DNA of 64,000 bases from Cladocopium goreaui (GCA_947184155.2 CAMXCT020000117.1:201987-265986), one strand, 5' to 3'; positions 44,066-56,694 are shown, counted from the stretch's first letter. Notes: generated by a model not told the origin, from the letters alone. Made by a program: numbers and translations.

Positions 44066-47000
44066 AGAATTTCGTTCTTGGTACCGTCACCAAATTCTTC
44101 GACAGCCTTTTCTCCCAGCATGACAATGGAAACGAAGACCGCATTTGGAAATGGACCGATAGTGATATTTCGCAGGCAGATCGAAATCGTGGCGTTTCAT
44201 TTGGAGGATTTGGCCAGGGGAGTCCCGCTGCTACAGCCTATGATGTGAAATGGACCTTTCAGTGTCCGCAAGGGCAGGCTATGGTGGCTTTTGCTTCCGG
44301 CGCCTTCCGGCGAAACAATGAAAGAGACCGAAGGTGGAGATATCAGTGCGGTAGGGTCAATGGCTTAAGGGCCCGAAACCCCAGCGTTTACGCGGCCTGG
44401 ACTGATTGGGCCAACGATTGGGACAAGGAGCGGTCTGGGACCTGGGGTGTGATGCGCATATACCAGGCACTGGAAAAATGCCCAGTTCAAGACTTTGAGG
44501 ATTGCAGTCTCCAAACTGTCAAGCTCTGCGTGCTTTCTGAGCTAGCTTCCTTTCACTGGTGGTTTAGCAAGTTGTTCACCTCATGGGTTACACAATCCAA
44601 CTTTCCGATAGAGCTTCCTATCCATCTACCATGCTCTTTTTCTATCCCCTTCTCCAGGGCTGTGATGTTCCAAAATTTCGCTAACCCCACATGTTGAACT
44701 TTCAAGTAGCATAAAAGAAGCGGACTGATGACAGGATGAAGAAGATCACAAGATCAAACAGGATAGATTAGATAGCTAGCTCAGACAGATTAGATAGGTT
44801 GAAGGACTAGGTAGATTGGATAGGTTAGATAACTGAAAAAGTTGAGATAAGATAGATTCGATTCGATTCGATTCGTCTCGATTCCATTTGATTAGGTTAG
44901 GTGAGCTTAGATTATATAGATGAGATCAGATAGGTAGATTAGTAGGTATATATAGGTTAGATTAGGTTAGATGCGATGAGATGAATGAGATTCGATTCGA
45001 TTCGATTCGGCTCAAATGGGTTCGATTGGATCTGATTAGATAGATAGATTGGAGTAGTACAGTTGGATAGAACAGATAGATTAGATAGATTAGAGACTAG
45101 ATAGGCTAGACTGACTAGATAGAATAGATCGACTAGATAGATTGGTGGATTAGATTGACAAGATCGATCAGATGGATTAGGTAGGTTCGATAGATCAGAA
45201 AGACTAGCAGATTAGATAGATTGATCGATTAGATTAGATGGATGGATTAGACGGATTATACAGATGAGATGGAGTAGGTATTATAGACTATATAGATAGA
45301 CCAGACATACCGGAAACATGAGAAGATCAGGTGGGGTAGATAGAGTAGATAGATTAGACGAATCAGATAGGCGAGATACGTTAGATATATTAAATAGAGA
45401 AGATAGATAGAGTGATAGGTTAGATAACCTATATAGATTAGATAGACAGGATAGTGTAATATAGAGCAGACAGATTGAACAGATTAGAGGCATGAAGATA
45501 AGATTCGATAGGTCAGATACATGAGGAAAAGTACATAAATTAGATAGATGAGATAAGTTAGATAAATTAGAGTATACAGATAGATTAGAAAGTCCATATG
45601 GATTAGATAGATACGACCGATTTTAGAGAAATAATAGAATAGATAGTTTAGATAGACAAGATGTGGTAAGAGAGTATAAGATAAGATGAAGTATGACAGG
45701 CAGACAGACAGATAGATAGAGAGATGGATAGATAGAGGCACAGGCAGCCAACCTATATATGCAGTGGCTGCCACGCAAAATGAAAGCGGAGCCCGCCGCA
45801 GCGCAGAGGCAACAGCCAGCCAGCGACAGCCTGGTGGCCCACTGGGCCCGGGCACCCATGGGCAACAGCTGGCCAGCCCAAAGCACGCAGTGCTGCACGC
45901 AGTGCTGCGCCCGCCGCGCAAGACAACCACGCACTGGCGCGCAGAGGCGACAGCCAGCCAGCCAGCCAGCCAGCCTAGACACGCAGGAAGTGTCGCGCCT
46001 GCCACGCAGAAAAACTGCCAGTTGATAGACAATGCTTAAAGAGAGAAGTTAGTAGAGATAAGTTGATAGAGATGAATCGACGCAGACACATGTTCGCAGC
46101 GAGAGGTTGATAGAGAGGAGTTGATGCAGATAAGTGGATAAAGAGAGTTGATAGAGACAGTGGATAGAGATAGTTGATAGAAACAAGTTGATAGTTGCTA
46201 AAGATGAGTTGATACAAATGAGTAGCAAAAGGACGGTGGGGGGAGGAGGAGGAGGGGGAGGAGGGGGATGAGGAGAAGGAGGGGGATGCGGCGCATCGCT
46301 AAAAACAAGAACCCCACGAAGTGATGCAGGGAAAACATAGTGACAACAGGTGCTGCAGCAGAAGCTGTAATGACCATCCGAAACAGGTGGTTTTTTGCAA
46401 GCGGATGCAGAGAGCAGGTGCCTTCAGGCAAAGGCAGCTTGTCCCAGCTTTTGTGCATTGTGCTGGGCCCAAGTCAACTAATTGCTTGTTGATTGCAGAG
46501 GCAGCTAGAAAGTGTTGAGAAAGAGACCATGTGAATCCTTATGGGGAGAACCTGGTGAAAGCAAGGAGCATTAAAAAAATGATGCATTGCACTTGGCAAG
46601 GATGATAGATTACAGAGGAGAAACACCAAAATGGAAAGCCATTGCAGATGTACAAACCGGGAAAACAAATCCAGGTGATAGTGATTGATACAGTAGAAGG
46701 ACGACATATTCAAACCATTTGCATCCAATACACCCCCCCACCCCAACGTTCAATCTTCATTTTCACTGAAATGCATTAGCCCCAGTGGGCGCAAAAATCA
46801 ACATCCCAATCCCAACATCACCTTTGCTCACATGCGCGCTGAACCATTGAGATGTGGTGGGAAATTCAACATAGATTCAGTTGCAGGGTTCGAACGTGAT
46901 GGAACGTCCACCTATTGCAGTCGGGAAAGGCAGAATCAGACCGGAACGAAATTGCCTGCGCAAACAAGTGTGCAAACAGTGCTTCTGCATGCTGTCAAAG

Positions 47001-47330
47001 TTGAACGCAGCAGCAAACCTCAGTTTTATCCTGTGGGAAGTGACCTTGCAGGACATGGAAATCAATATTCCTCAGTCTGACTTTATGGTTGGCTTCGAGT
47101 CTGTGCATGACAACTCTAAAGAAGATCGTAGGTTCCGATATCGGACCGCGTCCCTGTGCAGAGATCGCTCTCGGGACATCGCGCGGCTGAATGACGAAAT
47201 TGTTGCTTTGGATGCTATCATCAAGGTGCCTTGGATGCAAAGTTGGGTATACATCGCTGGGTTGTACGAGTACAGGGACGGGTTTTGCGACGTGGAGTTG
47301 TGTTTGCCACCTAAGTCACATCTGGCAATT
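44066..47330 (+). CDS. dermatopontin-like protein, partial two-exon model
   Basis: Exon A (about 44066-44466) encodes LFSQHDNGNEDRIWKW, WTFQCPQGQAMVAF, NERDRRWRYQC and WTDWANDWD. Exon B (47052 to about 47330) encodes MEINIPQSDFMVGFESVHDN and KEDRRFRYRTA. The spacing of F-x-CP-x-GQ, W-x2-x-N-x-x-D and S-x-H-x-N-x2-EDR-x-W/F matches the repeating dermatopontin fold, an extracellular, Tyr-rich, often disulfide-linked protein. Joining CAG at 44464-44466 to GAC at 47052 keeps phase; the donor is GC and the acceptor is CTTGCAG followed by G, borders known in dinoflagellates. The first exon(s), the start and the C-terminus are not resolved, and an extra exon may lie in between. The intron of about 2.6 kb holds a GATA satellite. 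Function in this organism is unknown. Confidence 0.55.
44745..45765. repeat. GATAGATTA-type satellite in an intron
   Basis: Irregular GATA, GATTA and GATTC units (GATAGATTAGATAG, GATTCGATTCGATTCG) fill about 1 kb inside the proposed dermatopontin-like intron. Confidence 0.85.
45766..46860. other. GC-rich island and intronic sequence
   Basis: A GC-rich block (about 45770-46015) with a duplicated CGCAGAGGC-AACAGCCAGCCAGC element stands out from the AT-rich satellite around it. After it come GTTGATAGAGA units (to about 46225) and a GGAGGAGGGGG run (46240-46290). No gene supported. Confidence 0.45.
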
Positions 47331-47339
47331 GTTCTCCTT

Positions 47340-48470
47340 AGTTTGCTTTTATGCAAAATTTCTTGCACGTGAAACACGTGCAAGGCATAATGCGTGAAAA
47401 TTCAAGCGCCTTTACTCTGTATTGACCGTTGCAAAGGCCTTCTACTGTCTAATTAGTCTAATTTGCATTTTTTGAATGATTCTTGCTACCCGGCATCTAT
47501 TTTGCATTGTCCGCTGGACGTTGGCATTTCTATTTTCCATCCTCGCTCTGTATTTAGCATGCCTTCTATTTCGCTTGTTGTCCTCACTCTCTTGAGAAGT
47601 TGCAGCAGTGTAGCCAGCTGCACTTTCTTTTCAATCTTTTTCCTCTAATTAACTGAAATGTTTTGCATCTTTCCGCATGCTTGTTGGCCATTGTTTGTTT
47701 GTGTGCCATGGTTAGGCTTTCTGCTCCTACCATCCGCTTTACCTTCGTGCTGTGGACATACCTGTGGTGTAAACTAGTTTTTTATTTTTCGCCGCTCCTG
47801 GATCGCGCTTCTCTGCTTGAACAGTATTGATGAACAAGTCCTTGGATGAATGATGCCAGACCGATATTTTTGATATTGTTAAACAAATCACGCTTTGTTG
47901 AAGGCTTGCTGCCTATGATAGGAATCGCATTGGCACGGAGGTCTTGACTAGGAAGTGGCGCATTCCTCAAAGTGCCTAGCTCCATTGTTACACGGTTCCG
48001 TCTCTGGAAGCCGGGGGTGGTATCGCGGCTTCTCCCTTCTCTGAAATGTATGCGCAGGGTTCCGAACCCGGGAAACTTGGAACCTTGTCTCCCACTGTGT
48101 TTCCCACTGTTTTTCCGGCCGTGTTCCCCATTGTGTTTTCCACTTGTCTCCCACCTGAAAACCTTGGAACCCTGTCTTTTAGCACTGCACGGGTGGATGG
48201 TCTCCGCGTCATATGCCATATGCCTGATCAAGTTTTCTTTTTTTTTTTTTTCGGGGCTTATTGGTGTGACTGTTCAAATGAAGTGTGATTTTAAGAAAGC
48301 CCGAAAACTTAAGTTTTTCCCTTTCTGATGCGCACTTGCAATGGTATCAGGGCGCGCAATCTCGGGTTTTGAATGGCTTTGAAACTGGATCTCAAATGAT
48401 TTCAAACTTATACAACCATGCACAAACAGATACAAACATGTACTTATATTATAAACACAAAAAATACGCA
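47340..48470. other. region without a supported gene
   Basis: Ends of the dermatopontin-like gene may extend into it. A short block at about 48085-48180 (CCTTGTCTCCCACTGTGTTTCC-type units) is related to the 11-bp satellite at 40550-41560. Confidence 0.35.
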
Positions 48471-48474
48471 TATA

Positions 48475-48917
48475 TAATAAATACATACATATATATATGT
48501 ATGTATGAATGAATGTATGTATGTAAGTATGTCTGTATGTAATGTATTGTAATGAAATGGAATCTTATGTAATGTAATGTAAGGTAATGTGGTGTAATGT
48601 GGTGTAATGTGGTGTACTGCATGTATGCAGGTGCACGGATGTATACATATATACATGCATGTGTATGCATATATGTATACATATTCTATTTATATATATA
48701 TGTATGCATGTATGTATACGTATGTATGTATACATATGTATACATATGCATGTAATTATGGATGTGTGGATGTAAGCATGCATGCATGCATGGCTGTCTG
48801 TCTGTCCGTCTGTCTGTATGCATGTAATGTAAATCAATGGAATATGATGTAATGTAGTGTAATGTGGTGTAATGTGGTGTAATGTGAATGTATGTATGCA
48901 TGTGTACGTATGTATAC

Positions 48918-48948
<31 letters not shown>

Positions 48949-50386
48949 TGTATGTATGTACGTATGTACGTATGTACGTATGTACGTATGTACGTATGTA
49001 CGTATGTACGTGTGTACGTATGTACGTATGTACGTATGTACGTATGTACGTATGTACGTATGTATGTATGTATGTAATGTACTGTAATGTAATGCAAGTA
49101 TGTAAGTATGTAAGTATGTAAGTATGTAAGTATGTAAGTATGTAAGTATGTATGTATGTATGTATGTATGTATGTATGTATGTATGTATGTATGTATGTG
49201 TGTATATGATGTAATGTAATGTAATGTACTGTAATGTAATGTAATGTAACGTAATGTAACGTAATGTAACGTAATGTAACGTAATGTATGTACGTATGTA
49301 TGTAATGTATGTAATGTATGTAATGTATGTAATGTATGTATGTATTGTATGTAATGTATGTAATGCATGTAATGCATGTAATGTATGTATGCATGTATAT
49401 ATGAATGTATGAATGTATGTATGTAATGAATGTATGAATGTATGAATGTATAAATGTATGAATGTATGAATGTATGAATGTATGAATGTATGTATGTATG
49501 TCTGTATGTATGTATACGTATGTATACGTATGTATACGTATGTATACGTATGTATACCTATGTATACGTATGTATACGTATGTATGTATGTATGTATGTA
49601 TGTATGTCATGTCTGTCTGTCTGTCTGTATGTATGTATGTATGTATGTAATGAATGTATGAATGTATGAATGTATAAATGTATGAATGTGTGAATGTATG
49701 AATGTATGAATGTATGAATGTATGAATGTATGAATGTATGAATGTATGTATGTATGTATGTGTGTATACGTATGTATGTATACGTATGTATACGTATGTA
49801 TACGTATGTATACGTATGTATACGTATGTATACGTATGTATACATATGTATGTATGTAATGTAATGTAATGTAATGTAATGTAATGTAATGTAATGTAAT
49901 GTAATGTATGTATGTATGTATGTATGTATACGTATGTATGTATACGTATGTATGTATACGTATGTATGTATACGTACGTATGTATACGTATGTATACGTA
50001 TGTATACGTATGTATACGTATGTATGTATGCATGTATGTATGAATGTATGTATGTATGTATGTAATGAATGTATGAATGTATGAATGTATAAATGTATGA
50101 ATGTATGAATGTATGAATGTATGAATGTATGAATGTATGTATGTATGTATGTCTGTATGTATGTATACGTATGTATACCTATGTATACGTATGTATACGT
50201 ATGTATACGTATGTATGTATGTATGAATGTATGTATGTAATGAATGTATGAATGTATGAATGTATAAATGTATGAATGTATGAATGTATGAATGTATGTA
50301 TGTATGTCTGTATGTATGTATACGTATGTATACCTATGTATACGTATGTATACGTATGTATACGTATGTATACGTATGTATGTATG

Positions 50387-50417
<31 letters not shown>

Positions 50418-50774
50418 TGAATGTATGTATGTATGTAATGAATGTATGAATGTATGTATGTATGTAAGTCTGTATGTATACGTATGTATACGTATGTATA
50501 CGTATGTGTATACTATGTATACGTATGTATGAATGTATGAATGTATGAATGTATGTAATGTATGAATGTATGAATGATGATGAATGAATGAATGAATGTA
50601 TGTATGAATGTATGTATGTATGTATTATGTTATGTATGTATGTATGTATGTATGTATGTATGTATGTATGTATGTATGTATGTATGTATGTATGTATGTA
50701 TGTATGTATGTATGTATGTATGTATGTATGTATGTATGTATGTATGTATGTATGTATGTATGTATGTATGTATG

Positions 50775-50805
<31 letters not shown>

Positions 50806-50812
50806 TGAATGT
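48475..50812. repeat. ATGT-type microsatellite, 2.3 kb
   Basis: Alternating zones of (ATGT)n, TGTATACGTATG, AATGTATG, TACGTATG and TAATG units, finishing with about 170 bp of near-perfect (ATGT)n at 50634-50804. Long frames on both strands (Met-Tyr-Val-Cys and His-Thr-Tyr-Ile repeats) are artefacts of the 4-bp unit. Confidence 0.95.
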
Positions 50813-50819
50813 ATACATG

Positions 50820-52110
50820 TCATGTCCTCAAAGAACGATGATGATCTGACCTTGCAACTTCCTCTCAAGGTGATGGTTCTCTGGGTAGATAATTTGTGGG
50901 GTTGGATAAGCTTAGCTGGTGAAGTGTCCCGCCTTGCTGCCTGTCCGGGCCGTGTGTCCGTTTCCTTGGCCTTTGGATTTCTGATTGCTTGGTGGACTCT
51001 TCGGACTGTGGATTTCCGGCCGACTTTCCGAACTGCCAGCGCGGCTAGGTTCCCTTCCCGACCAAGGCTTGACAGGTATTTGAATGAGTGAGTGTCCCCT
51101 ATCTCTTTCCGAAGTGAGAAAGCTGATTGATCAACTCCAAAGCTTGGCGTCTTGGTTGGAATCTCAAGAAGCTCAGGGCTCGCATGTGGCGGTGTCGGCC
51201 ATGATGGAATAGAGCTTGGCCAAGGGTACATTGTGGACAGAATCGAATTGAGCGGGTGATCAACAGTTAGAGTGGGTTCAGTTCTTTCCTAGGTAATCGT
51301 GCATTACTCCCAGCCGGGAACGTAGTCAAGTCAAGCCGCATGGGCATAAACAGCTGTTCAGGTTCCATTGTATTAGGTGCACGAGATGTTTAACCTCACC
51401 AACCAACCATCAAAAGAAAGAAATCATCACACCTGAAAGACATGTACCTGCCTTGACAATTGCGATTTGTGTCAAAAGCTCGAGCATCAGCGAAAAAGAA
51501 AGTTTCTAGCAGTTCAGCGTGACAGCACTACGGCAGAGTTGAACTTGCACAAGGATCAAAAGGACAGCCGGAGCCGCGAGACTGCACAAAATGGTGAAGA
51601 ATAGAAAGGCCGACTGTTTCTCTTTACTTGAACGAATTACCAGATTAAAAGTGTCAATTCAGTAGTCCGGTCGGTTGACATTCACCTTCAGAAAGGTTCC
51701 CTCAAGTGGGTCCATGGCACCATGTCGGAGCCACCATGGAAATCACACTGGACAAGAATGGATCATTTAAGTGATCCGTTGGGAACTGAATCCTTTCACA
51801 TGCAATTAGATTAGAAACAATGACCTAAAGTAGATCTCTTCGATGTAAATTGCGAATAAATTGAAGGTTTTCCGAAAACGTCGAGCGTAGACACACCCCG
51901 ATTCCAAAAAACCACATAGATTCCGAACAAATAAATAAAATAAGCTGTCCGGTTCTTAGCTTAGCCGGTCGCCATACACACGCATTGATTGCAACAAAAA
52001 TGAATAGTGTTCCGGTTCTTGGCTTAGCCGGTCACCATGCACACGCATTGATTGCAAAAATAATGAATAGTTTTCCGGCTCTTGGCTTAGCCGGTCGCCA
52101 CTAACGCAAA
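50820..52110. other. unique sequence with a short tandem repeat
   Basis: The first 50 bp (CGATGATGATCTGACCTTGC, 50836-50855, and following) match 56512-56545. A tandem repeat of about 65-70 bp, three units around GGCTTAGCCGGTCGCCAT, lies at 51948-52105. No gene supported. Confidence 0.5.
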
Positions 52111-52126
52111 GCTGATTTAACTAAAT

Positions 52127-52218
52127 GCAGGTACGTCGGGATGATCAGTCCCGATATCACAATCTCAAACCACCGTCTTCGTTGGGCAGCGGATGGAATG
52201 AGATTCACTGCCCCCTGC
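52127..52218. ncRNA. structured RNA candidate, copy A
   Basis: Predicted by eye as a three-way junction. P1 GCAGG (52127-52131) pairs CCTGC (52214-52218). P2 TCGGGA (52136-52141) pairs TCCCGA (52149-52154). P3 AATCTCA (52161-52167) pairs TGAGATT (52199-52205), closing a loop with CCGTCTTCGTTGG. Joining strands are TACG and TATCAC. A second copy at 59454-59549 has different P2 and P3 sequences that still pair. Strand and function are unknown. Confidence 0.5.
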
Positions 52219-52257
52219 TTATAAACGTAAACCGCAAGTTGAAGTTTTACATCTGTT

Positions 52258-53895
52258 CAGATGTTATACACACACAGATGCCTGTACACAGAGCAGCTTT
52301 GACACACAGACGCTTTTACACAGAGAAGCCGTTACACAGAGCAACTTTTACACAGTGCGGCTTTTGCACACAGACGCCCTTACACAAAGAAGCTTTTCTA
52401 CACAAACGCTTTTACACATAGAGGCCTTTACACATAGAAGCTTTTACGCACAGAGGTTTTCACACGGAAGCTTTACACAGAGAGCTTTTACACAGAGAAG
52501 CGTCTAAACAGAGCATCTTTTTTTTTACACAGAAGCATTTGCACGCACAAAAGCTTTACATACACACACGCACACATCTTTTCCACACAGACGCTTTTAC
52601 GCATAGAAGCTTGTTCACAGAGCTTACAGACCGAAGGTTTAACGCAGAGAGGCCTTTACACAGAGCAGCTTTGACACACAGACGCTTTTACACAGAGATG
52701 CGCAGAGCAGCTTTTGCACACAGACGCCTTTACACAAAGAAGCTTTTATACACAAACGCTTTTTCACATAGAGGCCTTTACACACAGAAACTTTTACGCT
52801 CAGAAGTTTTTACGCACAAGCTTTACACAGACAAGCTTTTACACAGAGAAGCGTCTAAACAGAGCATCTTTTTTTTACACAGAAGCATTTGCACGCACAA
52901 AAGCTTTACATACACACACATCTTTTACACACAGACGCTTTTACGCATAGAAGCTTGTTCACAGAGCTTACAGACCGAAGGTTTGACGCAGAGAGGCCTT
53001 TACACAGAGCAGCTTTGACACACAGACGCTTTTACACAGAGATGCGCAGAGCAGCTTTTGCACACAGACGCCTTTACACAAAGAAGCTTTTATACACAAA
53101 CGCTTTTTCACATAGAGGCCTCTACGCACAGAAACTTCTATGCACAGAAGTTTTTACGCACAAGCTTTACACAGACAAGCTTTTACACAGAGAAGCCTCT
53201 ACACAGAGCATCTTTTTTACAGAAGCATTTTCACACACACAAAAGCATTACATACACGCCTTTACACACAGAGCTTTTACACACAGACGCTTTTACGCAT
53301 AGAAGCTTGTTCACAGAGCAGGGTTTACACAGAGCAGCCTTTACACACCGAAGCTTTTACACAGAGAGAGGCCTTTGCACAGAGCAGCTTATACAATCTG
53401 ATACACACAGCAACTTTAAACACGCAAATGCCCAAACTTTTACACAGACAGGTCTTTACACACAGAGGCATTTACACAAGAGTTCTTCACACAGATGCAG
53501 CAGATGCTTCTACACACAGAAGCTTTTGAACACAGAGGCCTTTACACACAGAAGCATTTACCCAGAGACGCTTTGACATATACACGCCTATACACACAGA
53601 AGCTTTTAGACACAGATTGTTTTTCAGAGAATCACAGAAGCCTTGACACAGAGAAGCCTTTACACAGAGAATCTTTTACACACAGAAGCTTTTACACACA
53701 CACAGGCTTTTCCACAGAAGCTTTTACACAGAGAAACTTTTACGCACAGGAGCTTTTACACACAGATGCCTTTACACACAGAAGCTTGTACACACGGAGG
53801 CTTTTACGCACAGAAGCTTTTACACAGAGAAGCCTTTACACACAGACGCTTTCCCACAGAAAAGCCGGTTCCACAGAGCAGCTTTTGCACACTTC
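52258..53895. repeat. 16-bp satellite, block 3
   Basis: Units CTTTTACACAGAGAAG and CTTTTACACACAGACG, related to blocks 1 and 2. A higher-order repeat of about 350 bp is visible: AGAAGCTTGTTCACAGAGCT at about 52608 and again at about 52957, with a partial third at about 53308. Confidence 0.9.
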
Positions 53896-54280
53896 AAAAA
53901 ATCGCAATTTTACGTAAGTTTTTGACGTTCGGCCATCATATCGTGTGAAAGGGTTGCATCCGGCATTGGAAAATCGTAATTTTTGACGTTGGACAATCAT
54001 TTTGCGTGAAAGAGTTGTGCCTGACCTTGTAAAATCGCAATTTTACACAAGTTTTATTTCGCGCGAAGCGGTCGTGCCTGACGTTTCGAAATGGATAAAG
54101 TCGCAATTTTGCACCAAGTCTTGAACGTTTGCATCTAACGTTTAAAAATCGCAGTTTTCCCACAGCTATTGCCGTTTGACTTTCATGCCACGCTTGCATC
54201 TGAACTTTCAAAATCACAATTTTACAACAGTTTTTGACGGTTGACCCTCATTTCGTGCGAAGGGGCTGCGCAGGGTCTCA
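53892..54280. repeat. about 60-75-bp satellite following block 3
   Basis: Five to six diverged units with AAATCGCAATTTTAC, GTTTTTGACGTT and TTTCGCGCGAA, homologous to the array at 38690-38897, which also follows a 16-bp block. Confidence 0.8.
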
Positions 54281-54540
54281 CCAAATGTGCATTTTGCCGC
54301 ATGTTTGGATGTCCGACCTGCGCGATCTCTGCAGAGGGTTGCCCGTGCCCCACATGTTTGGGCGTTCGAAACGCACGATCTCCGCAGACGGTTGCTGCGG
54401 GCAAAGAAGTTTCGCATTTCACCACCACATGTTTGCCCATCCGACACGCGCGATCTCCGTATAGAGGGTTGCCCAAGGACAAGCAAGACCTGTATTTCGC
54501 CACGCGTTTGGGTGTCCGACACGCCGCAGAGGGTAACGTT
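54281..54540. repeat. about 70-bp repeat with GCGATCTCCG core
   Basis: About four units containing CGCGATCTCCG, AGGGTTGCCC and CCACATGTTTGGG-type segments. Confidence 0.7.
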
Positions 54541-54769
54541 TTGTAAGCCACCGCCTGGCTGTCCCTGCCGCCAGAGAGAAAAAGAATGAAATAGAAGAAC
54601 TGGAGAAGTCTGATTTTGCAGGAGTTCAGATACAACTTGATCACCTGGAAGTTAGCTGAAGGCAGGAGTCGTGTAGGAGTTCAAGCAGAAGTGGATCACC
54701 TGCAAGTCAACTCCTGTGTAAATGACATTTGTCAAGTTTTGTAAGAGTTCCCTAGAAGTTGATCACCTG

Positions 54770-54985
54770 TAGCTGATGTAGGTGATGTTGTCTATGTTGT
54801 AGATGATGAGGATGATGTTGTACGTGATGTAAGGTTAGATAGATGCGAAGATGTAGGTGATGTAGAGATGCAGTGATATAGATGATGATGTAGGTCATGT
54901 ATGCATTGTAGATGATGCATGTCATGTAGATGAGGTTGATGGAATAAGCTTGTGGAGGTGATGTAGATGGTGTAGGTGAGATAGA

Positions 54986-55016
<31 letters not shown>

Positions 55017-55290
55017 ATGATGATAATGATGGTGATGATGTAGGGAAGACGGTGCAGAAGATGTAGGTGATGTGGGTGATGTAGAGGATGTGGATGAGGA
55101 TGTAGGTAATGTATGTATTGTAGATAAAGCATGTCACATAGATGAGGTTGATGGAAAAGTGTGTAGATGGTGTAGATAATGTAGGTGAGACAGATGTAGG
55201 TGATGATGATGATGATGAGGATGATGACGATGATGATGATGACGATGATGATGGTGATGATGATGATGATAATGATGATGGTGGATACTC
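54770..55290. repeat. GATGAT / GTAGATGAT microsatellite
   Basis: Dense GATGAT and GTAGGTGATGTAGA units, with near-duplicate stretches at about 54895-54960 and 55108-55170. Confidence 0.85.
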
Positions 55291-55455
55291 TTTGGGCTTA
55301 TTAGCATGCTAAGAAGGTTTTTTCATTATTAGAATACTAATACCGATTCATACAAATCACCAAAATCAATCCTTATTAGGCTACTAATCCAATTTAGTTT
55401 GTATCCCTTCAATTTTCTGGATTAGCAGCCTAATAAGAAACCAATAAATTTATGG

Positions 55456-56379
55456 ATGCACACCGATTTTCTTATTTACTATCTAAAAATCTTGTGGGGG
55501 CGTACTGGGGGGGTAGTGAAGAAGTTCATGAATTTATATTCGGTTGGAAGACCGTGTAACCACTACGCAGCAACCCTGAACGCGGTGGCTTCGCGCAAGC
55601 CAGCAATCCGGAGGAGCTCACAGGAAGCTTGGAATCTAGCTTTCGCATGGGTGCGTGATGAGCCATCATCGCACCATGTGGCCTTACCTTGGCAGTTGCT
55701 CTTAGCTGCGATCTCTGTTAGTTTAGTTTGGGGATGGCTGGACATGGCTGGCATGCTGGCTTTATCTTGGGGGGCCCTTCTTTGAGTTGGTGAATTCACC
55801 CAAGCCCGTAGAGCTGACCTGCTGCTCTCGGTAGATGCTAACTACACGAGCGACTTCGCTTTGCTTTCCTTGAAAGAGCCTAAGACCCGTTTGACAGCAG
55901 CCCGCCATCAGTGTGCGAAGCTTGATATCCCAGACCTGCTAAAGATCGTGCACCTTGCTTTTTCCAAGCTGCAGCCTTCTCAGCGTTTGTGGCCTCGCTG
56001 TGGACAGACTTTGAGATCTCGTTTTAAGAAGATCCTTGCGGAACTACATGTTGGGTCGGACACTGAGCTGAATGGGAAAGGGATCGGTTTTGGCAGCCTG
56101 CGTCCAGGAGGCGCAACCTGGATCCTTCAGATGACAGAGGACGCCGAGTTGACTCGCGGCCGTGGCAGGTGGCTAAATACAAAGGTGATGAAAATTTATA
56201 TTCAGGAGATTTCTTCATTCCAATTTTTGACTGTGATGAGTGAGACTGCCCGCCAAAGGACCTTTCTGCTGTGCAATGCATTCCCGGCGCTGTGTGCTTT
56301 AGCAGAACAACTTTGGCTTGCAGAAATACCCCTGAATGTTTGGCACATTGTGATGCAGCGACAAGTTACAAGGAAGTGA
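55456..56379 (+). pseudogene. tyrosine-recombinase-like protein with one nonsense codon
   Basis: One frame throughout (about 307 codons), interrupted only by TGA at 55783-55785. The N-terminal part (PAIRRSSQEAWNLAFAW, LALSWGALL) is followed after the stop by VGEFTQARRADLLL. The C-terminal part has FGSLRPGGATWIL and GRGRWLNTKVMKIYIQEIS. LRPGGAT is a candidate for the second catalytic Arg box and the Tyr in YIQE for the nucleophile of the tyrosine recombinase fold. The residue replaced by TGA is probably the first catalytic Arg (LLR-x-GE), a CGA to TGA change. Related recombinase-like genes are common in Symbiodiniaceae as far as I recall. The start is uncertain and no ends of a mobile element were found. 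Confidence 0.6.
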
Positions 56380-56397
56380 CAGGAGTTTCGGGAACGT

Positions 56398-56690
56398 TGG
56401 ATGTCCTCCTGCTCTCGAAGACCGAGGGAGCATGGATGACTTGTGAAACAAAACTACGCAGTGCAGCTGGAAGTAAAAGTGAGGAGAATCGGAGTTCTTG
56501 TCCTCTAAGCGCGATGATGATCTGACCTTGCAACTTCCTCTCAGGCTGACCTCCCCGTTACAGACCCCAAACCGTTTCAAAGTCTTGTATCACATTGGAT
56601 GTCCTCCTGCTGCCGAAGACCGATGGAGCATAGATGACTTGTGAAACAAAACTACGCAGTGCAGCTGGAAATAAAAGTGATGAGAATGGG
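56398..56690. repeat. direct duplication of about 95 bp
   Basis: The sequence from TTGGATGTCCTCCTGCT through GCAGCTGGAA-TAAAAGTGA occurs at about 56397-56490 and again at about 56597-56690, separated by about 100 bp that includes CTTGCAACTTCCTCTCA, also found at 50852. Confidence 0.8.
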
Positions 56691-56694
56691 AGTT

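Noticed and set aside
47782..48231. 149-residue minus-strand frame
   Set aside because: No recognisable motif, overlaps a satellite-related block, no start or splice support.
48565..51231. Long Met-Tyr-Val-Cys and His-Thr-Tyr-Ile frames on both strands
   Set aside because: Direct consequence of the ATGT-type microsatellite; not coding.
52127..52218. Hammerhead ribozyme in the structured repeat
   Set aside because: Neither strand has the CUGANGA and GAAA core in the right places; the fold is left unassigned.
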